Part shown: one piece after another, positions 9,687 to 15,132 of the stretch
Position numbering within the stretch: position 1 is the first letter of the stretch
Layout: each line of letters opens with the position of its first letter
Source: UBA9732 sp045116915
Lineage (GTDB): Bacteria > Spirochaetota > Spirochaetia > Sphaerochaetales > Sphaerochaetaceae
Assembly (NCBI GenBank): GCA_045116915.1
Contig: JBGUMQ010000073.1
Location: 1 to 15,132, forward strand
DNA: 15,132 nt
Direction of reading: 5' to 3'
Program-made: the position numbers and the translations under genes
The notes under the pieces: generated by a model
What the model was told of the DNA's origin: nothing
Database searches by the model: none
What the model saw: the letters and a program-made list of their open reading frames with translations, nothing else

Positions 9687-11024
9687 TCAGAAGCCTTGCT
9701 GGCACATTGCATCGGCGACTTTCTTGAAGCCGGCGATGTTGGCGCCCTTGACGTAGTCGATGTATCCGTCGGCGCATTTGCCTTCGCGGACGCAGGAATC
9801 GTGGATGTCCTTCATGATGACATGCAGGCGCTGGTCCACTTCCTCTGCCGACCAGAAGTAGTGCTCCGCGTTCTGGCTCATCTCGAGACCGGAGACGGCG
9901 ACTCCGCCGGCGTTGGCGGCCTTTCCGGGAGCGAACGGGATGCGTGCGGCCTGGAATGCCTCGATGGCCTCGGGGGTGCATCCCATGTTGCTTGTCTCGA
10001 CGACATACTTCACGCCGTTGGCGATGAGCGTCTTGGCGTCGTCACCGTTGAGCTCGTTCTGCAGAGCGCAGGGGAACGCCATGTCCACGGGGACTTCCCA
10101 GGGCTTTTTGCCCTTGATGAACTTTGCGCCGAACTTCTTTGCATACGGCTCGATGACATCCATGTTGGAGGCCCTGAGCTCGAGCATGTAGGCGATCTTC
10201 TCGGGAGTGTTGACTCCCTCCTCGTCAAGGATGTATCCGTCGGGTCCGGAGAGTGTGACGACCTTGGCGCCGAGCTGGGAGGCCTTCATGACGGCACCCC
10301 ATGCGACGTTGCCGAAACCGGAGACCGCGACCCTCTTGCCCTTGAAGTCGTCGTTGTGCTCCTTGAGCATCTCGTTGGCGAAGTACATCGTTCCGAAACC
10401 TGTGGCCTCGGGCCTGACGCGGCTTCCGCCCCATCCCCAGCCCTTTCCTGTCAGGACGCCGGTGTTCTCGTTGCGGATCTTGCGGTATGTGCCGTAGAGG
10501 TAGCCGATCTCGCGGCCGCCGACTCCGAGGTCACCTGCGGGGACGTCGGTATCGGGTCCGATGTATTTCTCGAGCTCGGTCATGAACGCGCGGCAGAAAC
10601 GCATGATCTCGGCATCGGACTTGCCTCTGGGCGAGAAGTCCGAACCACCCTTGCCGCCGCCCATGGGCAGTGTCGTGAGGGAGTTCTTGAAGATCTGCTC
10701 GAATCCCAGGAACTTGAGTGTTCCGAGAGTGACGTTGGCGTGGAACCTGAGTCCTCCCTTGTAGGGACCGATGGCGCTGTTGTACTGGACCCTCCATCCG
10801 CGGTTGACCTGGATCTCGTGGTTGTCGTCCTCCCACTCGACGCGGAACTGGATGATCCTCTCCGGCTCGACGATCCTGTCCAGGATCTTGTTCTTGAGAT
10901 ACAGCGGGTTGGCGTTCACGACGTCGATGACCGATGCTATGACTTCTCTGGCGGCCTGGATGAACTCGGGCTGTGCGGGGTTCTTCCTTTCGAGCTCCGC
11001 CATGAATTCGTCTAATTTGTACAT
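9687..11024 (-). CDS. gdhA: glutamate dehydrogenase, probably NADP-type
   Basis: Interconverts 2-oxoglutarate plus ammonia and glutamate; cytoplasmic, normally a homohexamer. The 445-residue length and sequence match the bacterial hexameric family. Visible landmarks are GPYKGGLRFH (86-95), the catalytic-lysine loop PMGGGKGGSDF (120-130, Lys125), PAGDLGVGGREIG (162-174, Asp165), WGGSRVRPEATGFG (198-211), and the Rossmann motif GFGNVA (236-241). The residue after the second strand is Ser/Gly (VVTLSG) rather than an acidic residue, which points to NADP(H) and an anabolic role, though this rule is not absolute. The start at 11024 follows GGAGG with a 6-nt gap; an in-frame ATG eight codons upstream would fall inside the operator-like repeats. 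Expression is likely from the promoter at 11070-11097, and the gene ends in a strong terminator. Confidence 0.97.
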   Translation of the reverse strand: MYKLDEFMAELERKNPAQPEFIQAAREVIASVIDVVNANPLYLKNKILDRIVEPERIIQFRVEWEDDNHEIQVNRGWRVQYNSAIGPYKGGLRFHANVTLGTLKFLGFEQIFKNSLTTLPMGGGKGGSDFSPRGKSDAEIMRFCRAFMTELEKYIGPDTDVPAGDLGVGGREIGYLYGTYRKIRNENTGVLTGKGWGWGGSRVRPEATGFGTMYFANEMLKEHNDDFKGKRVAVSGFGNVAWGAVMKASQLGAKVVTLSGPDGYILDEEGVNTPEKIAYMLELRASNMDVIEPYAKKFGAKFIKGKKPWEVPVDMAFPCALQNELNGDDAKTLIANGVKYVVETSNMGCTPEAIEAFQAARIPFAPGKAANAGGVAVSGLEMSQNAEHYFWSAEEVDQRLHVIMKDIHDSCVREGKCADGYIDYVKGANIAGFKKVADAMCQQGF

Positions 11025-11034
11025 GTTTGTCCTC

Positions 11035-11062
11035 CAATTGTTTATCAATTGTTCACCAATTG
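11035..11062. repeat. three CAATTG palindromes at 11-bp intervals
   Basis: CAATTG occurs at 11035-11040, 11046-11051 and 11057-11062, separated by 5-bp spacers, so each repeat is about one helical turn from the next. The array spans from the predicted gdhA transcription start to the Shine-Dalgarno (CAATTGGAGG). It could be an operator for a repressor, or form an mRNA stem that partly masks the ribosome binding site. Confidence 0.65.
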
Positions 11063-11069
11063 CATAGAC

Positions 11070-11097
11070 AGGATAACACCATTCGGCAGGATGTCAA
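11070..11097 (-). promoter_or_regulatory. sigma70-type promoter of gdhA
   Basis: On the minus strand, a perfect TTGACA (11097-11092), a 16-bp spacer and TATCCT (11075-11070) are seen. The predicted start is near 11063, giving a leader of about 39 nt with three CAATTG repeats. This is the clearest promoter in the window. Confidence 0.75.
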
Positions 11098-11169
11098 CTT
11101 CATGGTGCAGTCAAGATAAAAAAGAAAAGAGACGCATTGAGCTATATGTAAATATCGTCGGGTGTTTTT

Positions 11170-11865
11170 TCAGGAAAACGCAAAGAAGGTCCAGATCGGA
11201 TCCGGAGGTACCGGAGCCACGACCCTGACGGGCTCCCTGCTCACGGGATGGACGAAGGAGACCTCCCTGGAATGCAGACATATCCCGCCGTCCGGGTTGG
11301 AACGAGGGAACCCGTATTTGAGGTCGCCCTTTATGTGCACCCCGCAGGCCGCCAGCTGCGCCCTGATCTGGTGGTGCCTCCCTGTCAGGAGGTTGATCTC
11401 CAGCAGCGTGTACCGTTCGGACTGTCCCAGGGTCCTGTACTCCAGCCTGGCCTCCTGGAGGTCGCCCTTCCTCCTGTCGGGACTGCCGTAGGCGAAGCTC
11501 TTGTTCTTCCCGGCGTCCCTGTAGATGTAGTGGTGCAGTTCACCGGACGGTTCGGGCATGGGCCTGTCCACAACCGCCCAGTAGTGCTTGTCTATCTTCC
11601 CGTCGCGGAACATCACCGACAGTCGGCTCAGCGCCTTGTCCGTCTTGGCCAGCACGACGATGCCGCTTGTGGGTCTGTCCAGCCTGTGGGGAAGCCCCAG
11701 AAAGACGTTGCCGGGCTTGGAGTACTTCTGTTTCAGGTAGAGCCTGACATCATCCATCAGAGTGGCATCCCCGGTCTTGTCCGCCTGGACTATCTCGCCG
11801 GGGAGCTTGTTCACTATGATGATGTGGTTGTCCTCGTACAGGACCCTTGATGCGATATCAGTCAT
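11170..11865 (-). CDS. RluA-family RNA pseudouridine synthase
   Basis: Predicted to convert a specific uridine in rRNA or tRNA to pseudouridine. The 231-residue protein has the catalytic motif HRLDRPTSG (residues 60-68, Asp63), the early strand VLYEDNHIIIVNK (8-20), and the late motif LLTGRHHQIRAQLA. It has no N-terminal S4 domain, resembling the short RluA-like branch; the target site cannot be assigned. The ATG at 11865 lies inside the end of parC: ATGACTGA contains both the start of this gene and the parC stop, an 8-nt overlap. There is no convincing Shine-Dalgarno, so translation is probably coupled to parC. A longer in-frame version reaching back to 12018 would overlap parC by far more and reads like an out-of-frame shadow. 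No strong terminator follows, only a T-rich stretch about 30-60 nt downstream after a weak 4-bp stem. Confidence 0.92.
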   Translation of the reverse strand: MTDIASRVLYEDNHIIIVNKLPGEIVQADKTGDATLMDDVRLYLKQKYSKPGNVFLGLPHRLDRPTSGIVVLAKTDKALSRLSVMFRDGKIDKHYWAVVDRPMPEPSGELHHYIYRDAGKNKSFAYGSPDRRKGDLQEARLEYRTLGQSERYTLLEINLLTGRHHQIRAQLAACGVHIKGDLKYGFPRSNPDGGICLHSREVSFVHPVSREPVRVVAPVPPDPIWTFFAFS

Positions 11866-13936
11866 CGACGTCGTCGAAGAGTCCCGGAACATCGTCATCG
11901 GACTGTTTCCTGGGGGCCTTCTGCTCCTTCCTGATCTCGGGTTCCGGGGTATCGGGCTCCACCACGACCTCCTCCGGTTCATCCGTGACGACCGGGGCCG
12001 TGCGCTCACCGGGTTCAACGAGTTTGCATGCCTTGATGCGGATCGATGCGATGTCCTTCTTGGAGATGGTCACGCCGCCGGCCTTGGCGCCCTTGACCAG
12101 GAAATCGGAGAACAGGAACGTCGACTCCTTGACGCGGGCCGGACCCTTGTATGTCACGGTCACTTCCGCGTTCGGGAGCACGGACAGCTTCTTGAGCGAG
12201 TTGTTCTCCGGATCCGGGAGGAGCTCGTACGTCTTGTTGAGGATGAAGCCGCTGAGCTTGCATCTCTTGATGTACGAGACCTTCGTCTTCCTGTCGGTGT
12301 AGATGGCCGTGAACACGATGTCCTCGAGGCTCTCCTTGTCCGCAAGCCCACAGTAGACTATGTCCTTTCCCACGAACAGCTTGTCCGAGACATTTGTGCA
12401 GTAGTACGTTCCGCTCTTCTGGATCACCAGGACCTTGTCGAACTCGGAGACCTTGAACAGGACGTTCCCGGTCCTGACATTGGTTCCCAGGTATCCGGTC
12501 AGCGCGTCGTACCTGAGGTCGATGTCCCTCTTGGCGACATCCCTGACATCCACGATGTTGAAGTCCGAGATGACGGTCCTGCGTTCGTGGCCCGATTCCC
12601 TGAGGTCGTCCTTGATGGAGTTCAGTGTCCTGATGGAGTACTCGTCCAGATGTCCCAGGTCGTAGTCCACCTGCCTGATGTCGGCGTTGATCTGGTCGAT
12701 CTCCTCCTTGTTCTTCTCGATGTCGAACAGGGATATCCTGCGGATGGGTATCTTCAGCAGGCGGTCGATGTCCTCTTCCGTGATCTCGCGCACAAGCTGG
12801 TCCAGGTAGGGCTCGAATCCCGTCCTGATGGCCTGGATCACGGCTTCCTGCGTCCTTTTCTGCTCGATCCTCTTGTAGATGCGCTCCTCGATGAAGATCC
12901 TCTCCAGGGTCCTGATGTGCAGCTTGTCGAACAGGTGCCCGCGCTCGACCTCCAGCTCCTTCCTGGAGACCTCCAGGATGTGGTCCGCATGGTAGCGGAT
13001 TATGTCGCTCACGGTGCAGACATGCGGGAGCTTGTCGCGTATGACCAGGCAGTTGACGGAAATCTTCTGCTCGCAGTCCGTGTAGGCGTACAGGGCGTCC
13101 ACGATGTCCTTGGTGTATGTCCCCTTGGCCAGCGATATCTCGATGTTGACCTTGTCGGCCGTGAAGTCGCTGACGCTCTGTATCTTGAGCCTGCCCTTCT
13201 TGACGGCCTTGCCTATGGAGTCGATCATCTTCTCGCTGTCCACTCCGAACGGCAACTCCTCTATGACGATCTTCTTGGCGTTGGAGGTATCCAGCCTGGC
13301 CCTGACGGCGACCGAACCCAGGCCGTCCTGGTAGTCCGAGACATCCATGATGCCTCCGCCGGGGAAATCGGGATAGAGTGCGAAGGGCTCGCCCTTGATG
13401 GCCGCGATCTGCGCGTCGATGACCTCCAGCGCGTTGTGCGGCAGGATCTTGGTGGACATTCCGACGGCGATTCCCTCGGTGCCCTGGATCAGGACCACGG
13501 GGATCTTGGCCGGGAAGACCACCGGCTCCTTGTTCCTTCCGTCGTAGGACTCGACATACTCGGTGATCTCCGGGTTGTAGAGGACCTTCTTGGCGAACGG
13601 GAGCAGGCGGCACTCGATGTACCTGGCGGCGGCCGGGCCGTCACCGGTCATGAAGTTGCCGTAGTTCCCCTGCTTGTCTATGAACAGGTCGTAGTTGGCA
13701 AGGTTCACAAGGGCGGTGTAGATCGATGCATCGCCGTGCGGATGGTACTTCATGGTCGATCCGACGACGTTGGCGACCTTGTTGAAGCGTCCGTCATCGG
13801 TCTCGATCATCGTGTGCAGGATCCTGCGCTGGACTGGCTTCAGACCGTCCTCGATGTCGGGGATGGCCCTGTCCTTGATGACGTAGGAGGCATACTCTAT
13901 GAAATTCTGTCTGAACAGATCCTTCGCGTTGGCCAC
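11858..13936 (-). CDS. parC: DNA topoisomerase IV subunit A
   Basis: The DNA-breaking subunit of a type IIA topoisomerase, which decatenates and relaxes chromosomes together with ParE. The 692 residues include FIEYASYVIKDRAI (12-25), GLKPVQRRIL (31-40), KYHPHGDASIY (63-73), and the active-site tyrosine Tyr106 in AARYIECRL. Then come the tower and coiled-coil region (about residues 330-450), a shortened C-terminal DNA-wrapping domain (about 470-635), and an acidic, Pro-rich tail ending GLFDDVDD. I see no GyrA box (QRRGGKG-type), which supports ParC rather than GyrA. The start is a GTG at 13936, chosen because AAGGAGG sits 6 nt upstream and overlaps the parE stop codon. It lies 11 nt after parE and overlaps the pseudouridine synthase gene, so the three genes form one operon. 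The sequence looks spirochaetal to me (recollection, not a search). Confidence 0.94.
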   Translation of the reverse strand: MANAKDLFRQNFIEYASYVIKDRAIPDIEDGLKPVQRRILHTMIETDDGRFNKVANVVGSTMKYHPHGDASIYTALVNLANYDLFIDKQGNYGNFMTGDGPAAARYIECRLLPFAKKVLYNPEITEYVESYDGRNKEPVVFPAKIPVVLIQGTEGIAVGMSTKILPHNALEVIDAQIAAIKGEPFALYPDFPGGGIMDVSDYQDGLGSVAVRARLDTSNAKKIVIEELPFGVDSEKMIDSIGKAVKKGRLKIQSVSDFTADKVNIEISLAKGTYTKDIVDALYAYTDCEQKISVNCLVIRDKLPHVCTVSDIIRYHADHILEVSRKELEVERGHLFDKLHIRTLERIFIEERIYKRIEQKRTQEAVIQAIRTGFEPYLDQLVREITEEDIDRLLKIPIRRISLFDIEKNKEEIDQINADIRQVDYDLGHLDEYSIRTLNSIKDDLRESGHERRTVISDFNIVDVRDVAKRDIDLRYDALTGYLGTNVRTGNVLFKVSEFDKVLVIQKSGTYYCTNVSDKLFVGKDIVYCGLADKESLEDIVFTAIYTDRKTKVSYIKRCKLSGFILNKTYELLPDPENNSLKKLSVLPNAEVTVTYKGPARVKESTFLFSDFLVKGAKAGGVTISKKDIASIRIKACKLVEPGERTAPVVTDEPEEVVVEPDTPEPEIRKEQKAPRKQSDDDVPGLFDDVDD

Positions 13937-13947
13937 TTCGCGCCTCC

Positions 13948-15132
13948 TTACACCAGGTTCTCCATGATGAAGTCACGCCGCTCGGGCGTGTTGTTCCCCA
14001 TGTAGAAGTCCATGGCCTTGCGTGCCTCCGCAAGGCTGCCTATCGTCACCGGGATCAGGCGCATGTCCTCCCCGATGAACTGTCCGAATTCCTTGGCCGA
14101 TATCTCTCCGAGTCCCTTGAACCTGGTGACCTCCGAGCCGCGGATCTGCCTCATCATGTTGTCGCGCTCCTCCTCGGAGTAGCAGTACGTCGTGACGCTC
14201 TTGTTGCGCACCCTGAAGAGCGGGGTGTCCAGTATCCACACGCGTCCGGCGTGGATCAGGTCCTCGAAATAACTCAGGAAGTACGTGAGCAGCAGGATCC
14301 TGATGTGGAAGCCGTCGATATCGGCATCGGTCGCGAATATGACCTTGGAGTACCTGAGGCCCTCTATGCCGTTCTCGATCCCCAGAGCGGCCATCACGTT
14401 GTACAGCTCGGCGTTCTTGTACATGTCGGTCATGGCCATGCCGTTGGTGTTGAGCGGCTTTCCGCGCAGGCTGAACACGGCCTGTGTCATGACATCGCGC
14501 GCTGTGTTCAGGGTTCCGGATGCGGAATCTCCCTCTGTGAGGAAGATCATGGACCTTTCGCCCATGTCCGCATGCGGTCCCGTCTGGCCCAGATGGAACT
14601 TGCAGTCCTTGAGCTTGGGGATGTTGATCGATATCTTCTTGGCGTTCTCCTTGGCTATCTTCTTGACCTCGGAGAGCTTCTTGCGGATCGTCTCGTTCGT
14701 GAGGATCTTCTGGTTCAGAAGCTGCGCGACATCGGGGTTCTTGTACAGGAAGTCCAGGATGGCCTCCTTGACCTCGTTGATGATGGGCATGCGGACCTCG
14801 GTGTTCCCGAGCTTGTTCTTTGTCTGGCTCTCGAAGACCGGCGTCTGGACCTTGATGGAGATGGCGCCGACGATACCCTCGCGCACATCCTGCGGAGCCC
14901 ATGCGGATTTCTTGAAGAACTCCTTCACCCCGGCCAGGATGCCTTCCTTGAACGCGGCCTGATGGGTTCCGCCGTCGCTCGTGTACTGTCCGTTGACGTA
15001 CGAGAAGTACGTCTCGCCGCTGAACTCGCGGGTATGGGTGAAGGCGAACTCGATCATCTTGCCCCGGTAGTGGATTATGTCGTAGATCCCGTTGTCCTGG
15101 ACCTCCTTCTCAAGCAGGTCCAGCAGGCCGTG
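13948..15132 (-). CDS. parE: DNA topoisomerase IV subunit B (partial)
   Basis: The ATPase subunit partner of ParC. The gene runs off the right edge; 394 C-terminal residues are visible, out of roughly 600-650 expected. The reading frame stays open to the window end, where it encodes HGLLDLLEKE, so the ATG at 15055-15057 is internal and not the start. Numbering from the first visible codon: GGTHQAAF (about 54-61); QTK loop lysine near 105 (FESQTKNKLGN); TOPRIM motifs EGDSASG (200-206), RGKPLN (223-228) and the metal-binding DAD (269-271, in ATDADIDG); and RFKGLGEIS near the end. The N-terminal ATP-binding GHKL domain lies outside the window. The short C-terminus, with no large insert, fits ParE. 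parC follows 11 nt downstream, its Shine-Dalgarno overlapping this stop codon. Confidence 0.95.
   Translation of the reverse strand, partial: HGLLDLLEKEVQDNGIYDIIHYRGKMIEFAFTHTREFSGETYFSYVNGQYTSDGGTHQAAFKEGILAGVKEFFKKSAWAPQDVREGIVGAISIKVQTPVFESQTKNKLGNTEVRMPIINEVKEAILDFLYKNPDVAQLLNQKILTNETIRKKLSEVKKIAKENAKKISINIPKLKDCKFHLGQTGPHADMGERSMIFLTEGDSASGTLNTARDVMTQAVFSLRGKPLNTNGMAMTDMYKNAELYNVMAALGIENGIEGLRYSKVIFATDADIDGFHIRILLLTYFLSYFEDLIHAGRVWILDTPLFRVRNKSVTTYCYSEEERDNMMRQIRGSEVTRFKGLGEISAKEFGQFIGEDMRLIPVTIGSLAEARKAMDFYMGNNTPERRDFIMENLV

Noticed and set aside
11117..11159. Possible terminator after the pseudouridine synthase gene.
   Set aside because: Only a 4-bp GACG/CGTC stem with a long loop precedes the T-rich stretch, too weak to list as a feature.
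11762..14005. Open frame of 747 codons on the plus strand, opposite parC.
   Set aside because: It mirrors parC exactly, crosses the parE/parC and parC/rluA junctions, has no ribosome binding site, and its composition is that of an antisense shadow.

Overview
This is about 15 kb of bacterial chromosome carrying eight protein genes, seven of them on the minus strand. The organism is most likely a fermentative anaerobe, because it has a single-chain pyruvate:ferredoxin oxidoreductase and a hexameric-type glutamate dehydrogenase. My best taxonomic guess is a spirochaete, possibly a gut Sphaerochaeta-like lineage. The ParC protein is short and closely resembles spirochaetal ParC as I remember it, including the stretches around HPHGDASIY, RYIECRL and YVIKDRAI. 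Most starts have strong Shine-Dalgarno sequences (AAGGAGG or GGAGG), and TTGACA/TATAAT-like promoters are recognisable, which argues against Bacteroidota and archaea. This placement is from recalled family resemblance, not from a search. I see no mobile element, CRISPR array, tRNA or rRNA.

Layout from left to right. Positions 1-212 are AT-rich and non-coding, with a 10-bp-phased array of TATAAT words. A beta-carbonic anhydrase (213-740, minus) follows. Upstream of it is a duplicated terminator-like hairpin block, then a TSUP-family membrane transporter (933-1697, minus). The leader of the transporter gene holds a roughly 43-nt imperfect tandem repeat with AGGAG-bearing hairpins. Next is nifJ (1924-5442, minus), with its own terminator, promoter and a long leader containing three hairpins. 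Divergent from nifJ is a putative secreted or lipid-anchored protein with an Asp/Tyr/Trp-rich tract (5702-6664, plus). Its stop codon lies 18 nt from that of a convergent 971-residue protein with receiver-like domains fused to a PEP synthase/PPDK ATP-binding domain (6683-9598, minus). Upstream of that, across a strong terminator, is gdhA (9687-11024, minus) with a good promoter. The right end is a compact operon on the minus strand: parE (cut by the window edge), parC and an RluA-family pseudouridine synthase.

Functionally, nifJ supplies acetyl-CoA and reduced ferredoxin from pyruvate. GdhA links 2-oxoglutarate to ammonia assimilation. The carbonic anhydrase interconverts CO2, which NifJ releases, with bicarbonate. 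The receiver/PPDK_N protein is the least understood gene; it can probably be transcribed only by read-through from gdhA, because there is almost no room for a promoter after the gdhA terminator. The protein genes themselves are mostly housekeeping or metabolic. The more unusual signals are in the short intergenic regions: phased repeats, duplicated hairpins, and a terminator arm complementary to the next ribosome binding site. No gap between genes exceeds 300 bases.
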